This document shows, one piece after another, positions 54,975-63,769 of a stretch of 64,000 bases of DNA. Position numbers and translations under genes: made by a program. Under the pieces are notes generated by a model, which had not been told where the DNA came from, searched no databases, and saw only the letters and a list, made by a program, of their open reading frames with translations. This DNA is from Alcanivoracaceae bacterium (lineage in GTDB: Bacteria > Pseudomonadota > Gammaproteobacteria > Pseudomonadales > Alcanivoracaceae). Location of the stretch: assembly GCA_029213045.1 (NCBI GenBank), contig JARGPN010000004.1, forward strand, positions 1 to 64,000. The letters are read 5' to 3'. The number at the start of each line of letters is the position of its first letter. The first letter of the stretch is position 1.

Positions 54975-57900
54975 ATGTTCAGCAAAGTATTAATCGCCAA
55001 TCGCGGCGCCATTAGTTGCCGCATTCAACGCACGCTCAAAAAAATGGGTATCGCTTCCGTTGCCATTTATACCGAAGCCGATGCCGACTCCCTACATGTG
55101 CGTGAAGCCGATGAAAGTGTGTGTATCGGCAAGGCACTAGCCTCGGAAACCTACCTCTGCATCGATAAAGTGATTGCCGCGGCCAAGCAAACGGGGGCGC
55201 AGGCTATTCATCCCGGATATGGTTTTTTGAGTGAAAACTTAGATTTCGCTGCAGCCTGCGAGAAAGAGGGCATCGTGTTTATCGGCCCTGCGGCGCAACA
55301 AATACGCGAGTTCGGGTTGAAGCACACGGCGCGCGAGTTGGCGGAAAAAAGCGGCGTGCCGCTACTCAAAGGTTCAAATTTGTTGGCGGATGTGGACGAC
55401 GCGCTGCGCCACGCCGAAAAAATCGGTTACCCCGTGATGTTGAAAAGTACCGCGGGTGGCGGCGGTATTGGCATGCAACGCTGCTTTTCCGAAACGGAGT
55501 TATCCGATGCGTTCGCGTCAGTTCAGCGACTCAGTAAGAATAACTTCAGCAACGACGGCTTGTTCCTAGAAAAATTTGTCGAGCGCGCACGTCATATTGA
55601 AGTGCAAATTTTTGGCGACGGTGAAGGCCTTGTAGTGGCACTTGGTGAACGCGACTGTTCGCTGCAGCGCCGAAACCAGAAAGTTGTAGAGGAAACCCCT
55701 GCTCCAAACCTACGTGAGCCTGTTCGTCAGGCCATGATGGCCACCGCGTGCAAGCTTGGCGCTCTAGTAAATTATCGCAATGCCGGCACGGTAGAATTTA
55801 TTTATGACGATCAAGAAGAAAAGTTTTATTTCTTAGAGGTCAATACTCGTCTGCAAGTCGAGCATGGTGTGACCGAAGAAGTGACCGGCGTTGATTTAGT
55901 TGAATGGATGGTCAAACTCGCGGCAGGAGACAGTGAATTTGTTGCCGCCTATCAGCATGATCCGCAAGGCCATGCGATTCAGGTTCGTGTTTACGCAGAA
56001 GATCCAGGCAAACAATTCCAACCAGCCGCGGGTTTGCTGACAGATGTAAGCTTTCCATCGGGCGGTCGCTGCGATAGTTGGATCGACGCGGGCGTAGAAG
56101 TTTCCGCGTATTACGACCCTATGTTGGCGAAAATTATTGTGCATGAGCCGACTCGCGAAGACGCAACGACGATGTTGCAGCGAGCGCTCAAAGAAACTCG
56201 CATTACCGGTATTGAGACAAATTTAAAATATCTCGCACAGATTATTGCCTGCGATACCTTTGCTGCGGGCACGCAAACAACCGCGTATTTAAATACCTTT
56301 CCCTACCAGAGCCGCGCGATTGAAGTGCAAGAAGGCGGCACTCTCACCACCATTCAAGATTCACTGGGGCGTGTTGGATATTGGGATATCGGTGTGCCTC
56401 CTTCTGGTCCGTTCGATAATCTGTCCTTAAAGCTGGCAAATCGTCTGCTCGGCAATGACCCTGATTGCGCTGGCTTAGAAATGACGTTAACTGGGGCTAC
56501 ATTGAGATTTCGTGCGGCAACACGGTGTGTGTTGGTTGGCGCTTCGATGCAGTCAACATTAAATGGCGAGCCGATTAGCAACGCGGACATTATTCATGTT
56601 CCCGCAGGTGGCATTTTGCGTTGCGGTCAGGCCGAAGGCCCTGGTGCGCGTTGCTACTTGGCAGTGGAAGGCGGATTGGACGTCCCTAAATATCTCGGCA
56701 GTGCCAGTACCTTTACGTTAGGAAAATTCGGCGGCCACGGCGGGCGAGCACTACGCGCTGGCGATGTACTGCATTGCTGTACGCAACCAACGTCCAATAG
56801 TGCTAACTCCGTTACGCCTGAGACGCTGCCATCAGCATTGCAGCCGGCGCTGACATCGACGTGGCAATTCCGGGTTATTTACGGGCCTCATGGTGCGCCA
56901 GATTTTTTCACCCAAGAAGACATTGATACGTTTTTCGCCACTCAGTGGGAAGTGCATTACAACTCCAGTCGTACCGGTGTGCGTTTAATTGGGCCGAAAC
57001 CCAATTGGGCGCGCAAAGACGGCGGCGAGGCAGGCTTGCACCCGTCAAATATTCACGACAATGCCTACGCGGTTGGCGCGGTAGATTTCACCGGGGATAT
57101 GCCTGTGATTCTCGGGCCTGATGGACCTAGTCTCGGTGGGTTTGTTTGCCCTGTGACCATTATTAAAGCCGACTTGTGGATGCTCGGTCAGTTGCGCGCG
57201 GGGGACAAAATTGAGTTTATTGCGGTGACACAGCAACAGGCAGAAGCGTGTGAAATAGCGCAGCAAAAAGCTATCGAAACGTTGCAGCCACAAGAGTGTG
57301 TGGTCGACCTGCCTGCCGAATTGCCGTCACCCATATTGTGGTCGCAAAGCGCGCCAGCGCATCCAGTGGGCGTCGTGTACCGCGCCTCCGGTGACGACAA
57401 TATATTGATTGAATACGGACCGCAGGAGCTGGATTTAAACCTTCGCTTCCGTGTGCAAGCGCTGATGCAGTGGCTTCAATCGCAAAGACATCCGGCGGTA
57501 TTACAACTCACGCCGGGCATTCGATCTTTGCAGGTCAACTACGACAATTTGCACTTATCGCGCGATCAACTTATAGCATTGCTGAAAAGTGGCGAAGACG
57601 AACTCGCCGACATTGAAGACATGGTGGTGCCAACGCGAATTGTTCATCTGCCTATTTCGTGGGACGACGAGCAGTGCCGCCTCGCTATTGAAAAGTATAT
57701 GCAATCGGTGCGTAAAGACGCGCCTTGGTGCCCGAGTAATTTAGAGTTTATTCGTCGGATCAATGGGCTGGATAGTCTCGACGAAGTTAAGAAAATCTTC
57801 TTTGAGGCTAGTTATTTGGTGATGGGCCTTGGTGATGTTTATTTAGGTGCGCCGGTTGCCACACCGTTAGATCCACGACACCGTTTGGTGACAACAAAAT

Positions 57901-58577
57901 ATAATCCTGCCCGTACCTGGACGCCGGAAAATGCGGTTGGCATTGGTGGCGCGTATCTCTGTGTGTATGGCATGGAGGGGCCGGGTGGTTATCAATTTGT
58001 GGGCCGCACGTTGCAAATGTGGAACACATGGCGCGCGACAAATGATTTTACCCCGGGAAAACCTTGGTTACTGCGCTTCTTCGATCAGTTGCGTTTTTAT
58101 GAAGTCAGCCACGAAGAGCTAATGCAGATACGTGAGGATTTTCCACGCGGAAAGTTCGAGCTGAAAGTGGAAGAAAGTGAGTTCAGCTTGCGCGAATACA
58201 ACACCTTCTTGCAGCGTGAAGCGGACAGCATTGAGGCCTTTAGGCACAAGCAACGAAGCGCCTTCGCCGAAGAGCGCCAGCGTTGGGAAGCCGCGGGGCA
58301 GCCTCTGCTGGTGAATGAACCGGATTCAGCTCCAGCAACTGACGAAGATGTTCTGGCCGCGGGTGAAACAGCCATAAGCGTAGGCGTGCCTGGGTCCGTA
58401 TGGCAGTTGAATGTGCAGCCGGGGGATACCGTTGAGGAAGGTCAGGTAGTGGCGGTGGTGGAATCCATGAAAATGGAAATACCGGTGCTTTCGCCCAGCA
58501 CTGGGACAGTGGCGCGCGTGTTGTGTCAGGCAGGCGCTGCGGTGACACCTGGGCAAAAACTGTTGGTTTTAAGTTAA
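54975..58577 (+). CDS. Biotin-dependent guanidine/urea carboxylase
   Basis: A 1200-residue multidomain enzyme. Biotin carboxylase: about 1-450 (KVLIANRGAISCRIQRT; ATP-grasp GGGGIGMQRC; FLEVNTRLQVEHGVTEE). Carboxyltransferase, AHS2/KipA-like part: about 455-770 (LTTIQDSLGRVGYWDIGVPPSG-type start). AHS1/KipI-like part: about 830-1060. Biotinyl domain: about 1130-1200, with Lys1166 in VESMKMEIPV. It has the layout of urea carboxylase and lacks the amidase domain of yeast urea amidolyase. The riboswitch and deiminase partners make guanidine the likely substrate, carboxylated with ATP and bicarbonate. Substrate is inferred from context. Confidence 0.94.
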   Translation: MFSKVLIANRGAISCRIQRTLKKMGIASVAIYTEADADSLHVREADESVCIGKALASETYLCIDKVIAAAKQTGAQAIHPGYGFLSENLDFAAACEKEGIVFIGPAAQQIREFGLKHTARELAEKSGVPLLKGSNLLADVDDALRHAEKIGYPVMLKSTAGGGGIGMQRCFSETELSDAFASVQRLSKNNFSNDGLFLEKFVERARHIEVQIFGDGEGLVVALGERDCSLQRRNQKVVEETPAPNLREPVRQAMMATACKLGALVNYRNAGTVEFIYDDQEEKFYFLEVNTRLQVEHGVTEEVTGVDLVEWMVKLAAGDSEFVAAYQHDPQGHAIQVRVYAEDPGKQFQPAAGLLTDVSFPSGGRCDSWIDAGVEVSAYYDPMLAKIIVHEPTREDATTMLQRALKETRITGIETNLKYLAQIIACDTFAAGTQTTAYLNTFPYQSRAIEVQEGGTLTTIQDSLGRVGYWDIGVPPSGPFDNLSLKLANRLLGNDPDCAGLEMTLTGATLRFRAATRCVLVGASMQSTLNGEPISNADIIHVPAGGILRCGQAEGPGARCYLAVEGGLDVPKYLGSASTFTLGKFGGHGGRALRAGDVLHCCTQPTSNSANSVTPETLPSALQPALTSTWQFRVIYGPHGAPDFFTQEDIDTFFATQWEVHYNSSRTGVRLIGPKPNWARKDGGEAGLHPSNIHDNAYAVGAVDFTGDMPVILGPDGPSLGGFVCPVTIIKADLWMLGQLRAGDKIEFIAVTQQQAEACEIAQQKAIETLQPQECVVDLPAELPSPILWSQSAPAHPVGVVYRASGDDNILIEYGPQELDLNLRFRVQALMQWLQSQRHPAVLQLTPGIRSLQVNYDNLHLSRDQLIALLKSGEDELADIEDMVVPTRIVHLPISWDDEQCRLAIEKYMQSVRKDAPWCPSNLEFIRRINGLDSLDEVKKIFFEASYLVMGLGDVYLGAPVATPLDPRHRLVTTKYNPARTWTPENAVGIGGAYLCVYGMEGPGGYQFVGRTLQMWNTWRATNDFTPGKPWLLRFFDQLRFYEVSHEELMQIREDFPRGKFELKVEESEFSLREYNTFLQREADSIEAFRHKQRSAFAEERQRWEAAGQPLLVNEPDSAPATDEDVLAAGETAISVGVPGSVWQLNVQPGDTVEEGQVVAVVESMKMEIPVLSPSTGTVARVLCQAGAAVTPGQKLLVLS

Positions 58578-58581
58578 ATCC

Positions 58582-58608
58582 ACGCCCAGCGGTGGTTCTG
58601 CTGGGCGT
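58582..58608 (+). terminator. Hairpin after the carboxylase gene
   Basis: ACGCCCAGC (58582-58590) pairs with GCTGGGCGT (58600-58608) over a nine-base loop. No T-run follows, so it may mark the operon's end weakly or stabilise the 3' end, and read-through into the peroxidase gene is possible. Confidence 0.5.
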
Positions 58609-58649
58609 CGGTTGGTAAGGTAGGCGCGACACGCAAGCAGGAGCACCAT

Positions 58650-59522
58650 GTGCCTAATTTTCAGCCCGCCATTTTTGATAAAACGAACTCACAGCACGCC
58701 TTTTTAGAGTTGAGGCTAGCTCACGGCGATAATATTGACGCTGTAAAAAAAGCGTTACGGCAATTAGTTGCGATGCAACATGATAGTAACGTGTTGGTGA
58801 TGCTCGCGTTTGGCAACCGTCTTTGGTCATTGTTAGATGCCAGCTTTGAGGTGCCGGAATTTTCCATGGAGGGCAAGGTCCCCGCCACTCAAGGCGATCT
58901 GCTGATATGGCTGCAAGGAAAAGACCGGTCTTCTCTTTTTGATGCGTCGATGGCCGCGTACAAGTTGCTGCGTGAGAATTTTGCTTTGCAACTGGAAGTG
59001 CAGGCGTTTGTTTATCACGATTCCCGCGACCTTTCTGGATTTGTTGATGGCATTGGGAATCCGGCCGGCGATAAAGCGTTGGCCGCCGCCATTGTTGCGG
59101 ATGGGCACCCCGGTGCCGGTGGTTCATTTCTGATAACGCAAAAATGGGTGCACGATCTCGATACGTTTAATCGTCTTTCCGTCACCGAGCAAGAAAATAC
59201 GTTCGGTCGCACCAAGGTTGATGCGGTCGAATTTGATGACGACAAAATGCCGAAAGACTCACACGTTGGATTAACAGACGTTGATCGCGATGGCGTGCCT
59301 CAGAAAATCTGGCGGCGATCGGTGCCCTACGGCACGGTCACTGAACACGGCATATATTTTGTTGGCTTTAGCTGTGAATTGGACAGACTCGACTACCTGC
59401 TGCGCAACATATATGGCATGAACGGTAACGAAGACGTGCGTGATAGGTTGTTGGATTTTACTCAGCCAGTGACTAGCTCTTGGTGGTATGTGCCAACAGT
59501 GGAATGGCTGGACGCTATCTAG
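58650..59522 (+). CDS. DyP-type heme peroxidase (YfeX-like)
   Basis: A 290-residue dye-decolourising-type peroxidase. The distal motif is present as SGFVDGIGNPAG (Asp133), the proximal heme ligand as His205 in KDSHVGLTD, and the conserved Arg223 in KIWRRSVPYG, 18 residues further on as in characterised DyPs. There is no signal peptide or Tat motif, so it is cytosolic or encapsulated. The start is GTG at 58650 with AGGAG upstream. It follows the guanidine operon by 72 bases on the same strand; whether it belongs to it is open. Confidence 0.9.
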   Translation: MPNFQPAIFDKTNSQHAFLELRLAHGDNIDAVKKALRQLVAMQHDSNVLVMLAFGNRLWSLLDASFEVPEFSMEGKVPATQGDLLIWLQGKDRSSLFDASMAAYKLLRENFALQLEVQAFVYHDSRDLSGFVDGIGNPAGDKALAAAIVADGHPGAGGSFLITQKWVHDLDTFNRLSVTEQENTFGRTKVDAVEFDDDKMPKDSHVGLTDVDRDGVPQKIWRRSVPYGTVTEHGIYFVGFSCELDRLDYLLRNIYGMNGNEDVRDRLLDFTQPVTSSWWYVPTVEWLDAI

Positions 59523-59557
59523 GCGGCGAGCGAAAGTAAAAAAGTTTGCTGAAAAAT

Positions 59558-59590
59558 AAAAAGCCACCTTCATTCGAAGGTGGCTTTTTT
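59558..59590. terminator. Bidirectional terminator between the peroxidase gene and slt
   Basis: A-run plus GCCACCTTC, loop ATTC (59572-59575), GAAGGTGGC, then T-run to 59590. Symmetrical, serving two convergent genes; it touches the slt stop codon. Confidence 0.94.
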
Positions 59591-61584
59591 TATTGTTGGG
59601 AGAGCGCCAACATCGGCGGGCCGTATAGCGGCGCCTTTTCTTCTGGGCGCAGTAGGCCTAGCAGATTTTTATCATCCGCGTGACGTGACAGAATTACGCG
59701 GTAGGCCAGCACTGCTTGAACATATTCGCGGGTTTCGTAAAAGGGAATGCTTTCGATAAACACATCGAAAGGTACTTTTTTGTCGTCGAGCCAACGATCA
59801 ACACGGTGTGGTCCAGCGTTGTACGCGGCTAGCGCTAGAACTCGGTTGCCATCGTAGCGTTTTAACAAACCGGCTAAATAATTTCCCCCTAAGCGTAAAT
59901 TAATCTCTGGGCGGAAAAGATCATCTTTGCTTGGCTGCGACTCGCCTATTTGCTTGGCCACTGCGCTGGCGGTGGCGGGCATCAATTGCATGAGTCCAGA
60001 TGCACCGACGTGGGAGCGGGCGTGCGGGTTAAAGGCACTTTCTCGCCGCGATAGAGCCATCAGCAACCATGGGTCGAGATCGACCTTATCCCCGAGCGCT
60101 TCGAATTGGCTTCGCATCGCGGCGGGGAATCGCCAATCGAGCACGTTACGCTTGCCTGAAAATAATGCCGTTTCTACGGAGAAGTGATACCAGCTACGAG
60201 AGAGCGCCGCGTTCGCCAACGGAATGAGTTGATCGCTCTCACTTTTGCGCATCAAAAAGAGCCATTCATCACGAGCAAGTTCGTTCTCGGAAATCGCGCT
60301 CAGTGTTTCGATGCGAGCGATGCCTTGGTGTTGTAAATAGCCAAGCTCCACCGTTGTTTGCGGAGGCGCTTGCTCGTTTAATGCGTAAGGCAGGCCTAAC
60401 GTTTGCGCCGCCAGAAAACCCCAGAAGCTACGCTCGTTTGCAGCCAGTTGCATGATTGGTTGAGTATCACCTTGGTTGGTTTCGTCCAAGGCGCGGGCCC
60501 GCCAATAGCGCCAGTGTGCGCTATTGCGCTCGCCACTTGGCAGCTTGTTTATCCAGGTTAAAACAGACGGCCAATTTTCATCCATGACCGCGCGACGGGT
60601 GCGTTGCTCGAGCAACCGCAGGTTGTCGCTGGTGGCGAGATAGGTATCCACCCATGCGCGATTTTCGGGAATGTCTCTGATGATCGAGAACCAAGCAATA
60701 CGCCCATTGATCGTCTCGCTCTCTGCATCGTTGAGCTGGTAGCGCGTCATCATTACCGGCATGAGCTTGCGAGCATAAACAGGGTCTTTGTCGGCTAGAC
60801 GAAAAAGGCCCGCCATGGCCACCGCCTTGCTTTGCTTTTTCGGCATCAACACGCGTGTGTCGTTGGGCTGTCTGTAAAGCTGTAAAAGCACCTCAGCTCG
60901 ACTTGCTGTTTTGCTGTCCTGTAATTGTCCGCGCAGATAACGCATCAGGCCTTCGTTGTTGTTGTGGAAGGCGAGCAGCATGCGCTGCCAAATCAGGTCG
61001 TCGTTTAATGCGCCGCGTTTTTGTACGGTAGAAAAGAGTCGGTCACAGGTATCAGGGCGGGATTGGCCGCTGAGCCATAGCTCACGAGCACCCTCGATGG
61101 CGTGTTCGGGATCATCATTGAGTAGTGATTCAAAGTAATAACAACGCAGCGCTGTTTCACCCGGCACGCCTTGGCTCACCGCGCGTAAGGCACTCCAGTT
61201 ACTGCGCTTGCCGTAGTAGTGCATTGCGCGGCTGCGTAGCGCATCGTTTAGCGGCGAGGTGTCGTTGCGGCGTAACCATGCGAGCACCGATTCAACGGGG
61301 GTGGAATCGAAGTTTGCGCGTAGGCGGTAATACTCAAGGTAATCGTTGAGGACATAATCTTTCGGTAGTTGCTTTTCGAGCTTGTCCAGTTCCTTCCAGT
61401 TGCCATCGCGCGCGCTATTTAATGCCCGCTTAAAAACATGGGCGTATGGGTCAGGGGAGTTTGCGGTAGCCTGTACGGAGGTCAGTGCAGTGGTCAGTAC
61501 ACACATCAGCACCAATATTCGCCCAGCGATTGGTGACGCGTTAAGCAAAATGTTGCGGATGTACAAAGGCAATGACGTGAACAA
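59590..61584 (-). CDS. slt: Soluble lytic murein transglycosylase
   Basis: A 664-residue periplasmic enzyme that cleaves peptidoglycan to 1,6-anhydromuropeptides. A signal peptide ends near TSVQA-TANS (about residue 40). A long helical superhelix (about 45-480) precedes the catalytic SLT domain, whose Glu lies in LSRRESAFNPHARSHVGASGLMQLMP. AAYNAGPHRVDRWL is also present. I chose TTG at 61584: AAAGGAG stands six to seven bases upstream and length then matches Slt70 (645). The frame is open to 61665 but lacks a ribosome site there. The 210-base gap to 61795 holds its promoter; none is firm. Confidence 0.94.
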   Translation of the reverse strand: MFTSLPLYIRNILLNASPIAGRILVLMCVLTTALTSVQATANSPDPYAHVFKRALNSARDGNWKELDKLEKQLPKDYVLNDYLEYYRLRANFDSTPVESVLAWLRRNDTSPLNDALRSRAMHYYGKRSNWSALRAVSQGVPGETALRCYYFESLLNDDPEHAIEGARELWLSGQSRPDTCDRLFSTVQKRGALNDDLIWQRMLLAFHNNNEGLMRYLRGQLQDSKTASRAEVLLQLYRQPNDTRVLMPKKQSKAVAMAGLFRLADKDPVYARKLMPVMMTRYQLNDAESETINGRIAWFSIIRDIPENRAWVDTYLATSDNLRLLEQRTRRAVMDENWPSVLTWINKLPSGERNSAHWRYWRARALDETNQGDTQPIMQLAANERSFWGFLAAQTLGLPYALNEQAPPQTTVELGYLQHQGIARIETLSAISENELARDEWLFLMRKSESDQLIPLANAALSRSWYHFSVETALFSGKRNVLDWRFPAAMRSQFEALGDKVDLDPWLLMALSRRESAFNPHARSHVGASGLMQLMPATASAVAKQIGESQPSKDDLFRPEINLRLGGNYLAGLLKRYDGNRVLALAAYNAGPHRVDRWLDDKKVPFDVFIESIPFYETREYVQAVLAYRVILSRHADDKNLLGLLRPEEKAPLYGPPMLALSQQ

Positions 61585-61794
61585 CTGTGGCTCCTTTTGT
61601 GTGCAACCTTGAATGTGAATAAATGTGAGCCTGAGAGTGCAGCGGAACAAGGCTACAATAAACAAAATTCGTAAAAGAATTCGTTACAAGAAAAGACCAG
61701 TCTAGCGGCAAGTCGACGTAGAAGCTGTGAACGCATCGTAACGATTTTTGTCCATACGGTTTTTTACCGTCGAGGCGAGAGCTAGATCACAGTC

Positions 61795-63162
61795 TTATTG
61801 AAAAATAATGTCCATTAACTGCGCGTCGTCAAAGTGCCGCTTGCCGATGAAGGCTATAGCGTGGGTGCCTGGTTGTCGCATGGTCCCGGCGGAGGGTACG
61901 CCGAGTGGCCAAAGTATCCGACGTTCGGCGCGTTGTGAGATGGGAATAAGGCCCGCACTATCGTACAAGCTGACAATGTTCTGTTGGTTATCCGGTATAG
62001 CCCGAAGCCTGTTGGCGTCTTGCAACGTGTACCGTTCGATCTGTTGACCACGGATAAATTTTTCGACGCGCACGATGTAATGCGTATCGGGCTCGATCAC
62101 AAGGCTAATCCGTTCGGTGCGTGCATTGGGCGTAGCGCCAGGATAAAAAACGGGAGCGGTAGGGCCATCGTCACGTGCGGTTAAGCCACGGGCGACGGGA
62201 TAGACTTTGTGATAACAGCCGCAGCCGTGAATCGAATCATAGAAAAGCACATTGCCATCGGGCTTTAACGTGACGCGCCAGATGATGCTATCCAGCGGGC
62301 CGCCGTAAAGATCGAAGCTGCCGTCTTTGGGGCGTTCACTAAACCAATATTGGTAATTCAGTTGCAGCAAATTGTGGCCTTTGTAGCGCGTCCAGCTTAG
62401 CCACGTGTAGGCGCTTGGTGCGTGATAATCAACCGTGGGGGTGCCGTCGTTGATTTGAATGCTGCCGGGTTGGTTATACGCAAGCGTATTGGCAACACTG
62501 AGCACTGGCGCGTAGGCATTTAGTAGCGCACGTTGCGCGCCAGCGCTTGGGATAGGCATTTCTAGTGCGTTGGGCACGAGTTCAGCGGGCGCGGGCGGGC
62601 TGCCAGCAAAATCTTCCACAAGGTAGTGCCGAATAGGCAATCGCGTCGGACGACGAAAGCGTTGTGCCATGTCTTCGCGATAGCCGTTCATCGACGGCCG
62701 CGCAAAGATGTTGGTGATGGTGTAAAGACCGAGTATGCGATTGCGGCGGGAATAATTATCCGCGATGGGCGTTTTCGGCACGCCAAAAAAGCCAGTGATG
62801 CTAAGCAGCTCATCAACGCATTGTTGCAACGCGGTTTGCCAATTGGTGGAATCGCGTAGCAGTGGGTGCGAGCGCGGGAGGCGGGATAATTCAGAACGCC
62901 AACCTTGCATGGCTTGCTCGCTAGCGAGTGTCAGCCACAAACGCTGCTGTTCTTCGGACTCTACTTCTTGCTGCAAAAAGGCGAGCCAGCGCGTGGTGCG
63001 TAAATGCGGATAGCCTTCCACCCGTTGCGCGCCAGCGTCGTGAATGCCCGCTTCGCTGACCGCATTGTCGAGGGCGATTAGCCAGTCTCGGCATTGGCCG
63101 CTAGCGAACAGTGCACTACTACTGAATAGCAGGACAGTCAGAAGAAGAGAGCGTTGCCACAT
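61795..63162 (-). CDS. Exported protein of unknown function
   Basis: A 455-residue protein I do not recognise. A signal peptide (MWQRSLLLTVLLFSSSALFA) is cut before SGQCRDWLIAL. The N-terminal third is helical and rich in Arg/Leu/Gln. The C-terminal two thirds look beta-rich, with WLSWTRYKGHNLLQLNYQYWFSERP and LYGGPLDSIIWRVTLKPDGNVLFYDSIHGCGCYHKVYP, where a CGC pair and His could bind metal. It looks periplasmic, with no further membrane segment. Its start overlaps the preceding START-domain gene by 44 bases, so the two are made together. Confidence 0.8.
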   Translation of the reverse strand: MWQRSLLLTVLLFSSSALFASGQCRDWLIALDNAVSEAGIHDAGAQRVEGYPHLRTTRWLAFLQQEVESEEQQRLWLTLASEQAMQGWRSELSRLPRSHPLLRDSTNWQTALQQCVDELLSITGFFGVPKTPIADNYSRRNRILGLYTITNIFARPSMNGYREDMAQRFRRPTRLPIRHYLVEDFAGSPPAPAELVPNALEMPIPSAGAQRALLNAYAPVLSVANTLAYNQPGSIQINDGTPTVDYHAPSAYTWLSWTRYKGHNLLQLNYQYWFSERPKDGSFDLYGGPLDSIIWRVTLKPDGNVLFYDSIHGCGCYHKVYPVARGLTARDDGPTAPVFYPGATPNARTERISLVIEPDTHYIVRVEKFIRGQQIERYTLQDANRLRAIPDNQQNIVSLYDSAGLIPISQRAERRILWPLGVPSAGTMRQPGTHAIAFIGKRHFDDAQLMDIIFQ

Positions 63163-63769
63163 ACTTCGTTAAAGATTCCATCGCGTTACGTACAAAGCGC
63201 ACGCTGTATTGATCCGCCAGCCACTGCGGGACATTGCCACCGGCGGCTACCTCTTGTTGATAGGTAAGCAGTGTAGAGGCTTCGCGCTCGGAGAGCGACC
63301 AGCGCGCACGCGCAAACGGAATTCGGACTGTGTCGGGTTGCTCAGCCAGGGCGTCCGGTTGTGCCCGCATGGTGATAACAATAGGGGTTTTAGAGGATTC
63401 TGCGTGCGTGTTAACCGCGTCGTCTGTTTTAGTAAAAAGTGAAATGGAATCCCTAGGCTGGCTAAAAAGAGTGCCGCGAGACCGCATATAAACGCGCTGA
63501 GTGCCATCGGGGGCATCATCTAGAATGCGAATGTCAGTTAAATCAGGCATCCAGTTCAGCACGTGGCAAGGGGTCTCCAGCACGGACACAAGCAAGGCGG
63601 TAGAAGCGGGAATGGTGAATTCCGCTTCGATTAAGTCGGGCCCCGATTGGCGTTGGCGCGTGACTGTCAGCGTTTCGTCGCTTTGCGCGCTAGCGCGGAG
63701 CGGAATCAGCACGATCAGCGCTACCAAGCTTAAGGCAGTGCTGAAAGCGTTGTTGTAACGACTCAACAT
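63119..63769 (-). CDS. Exported START-domain (lipid-binding-like) protein
   Basis: A 216-residue protein. A signal peptide (about 1-29, ending in PLRASA) precedes QSDETLTVTRQRQ. The rest fits the START/Bet v1-like fold: FTIPASTALLVSVLETPCHVLNWMPDLTDIRILDD, then RVYMRSRGTLFSQPRDSISLFT, then a C-terminal helix (AMESLTKYVATL). Such domains hold lipids or other hydrophobic ligands. The ATG at 63769 has GGAGTC upstream and lies inside the preceding acyltransferase gene (80-base overlap). Ligand unknown. Confidence 0.82.
   Translation of the reverse strand: MLSRYNNAFSTALSLVALIVLIPLRASAQSDETLTVTRQRQSGPDLIEAEFTIPASTALLVSVLETPCHVLNWMPDLTDIRILDDAPDGTQRVYMRSRGTLFSQPRDSISLFTKTDDAVNTHAESSKTPIVITMRAQPDALAEQPDTVRIPFARARWSLSEREASTLLTYQQEVAAGGNVPQWLADQYSVRFVRNAMESLTKYVATLSSSDCPAIQ

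Noticed and set aside
54245..58577. Reading the cluster as a plain urea-degradation operon
   Set aside because: The guanidine-I riboswitch and the DUF1989 pair point to guanidine; the urea label comes from older annotation of the same families.
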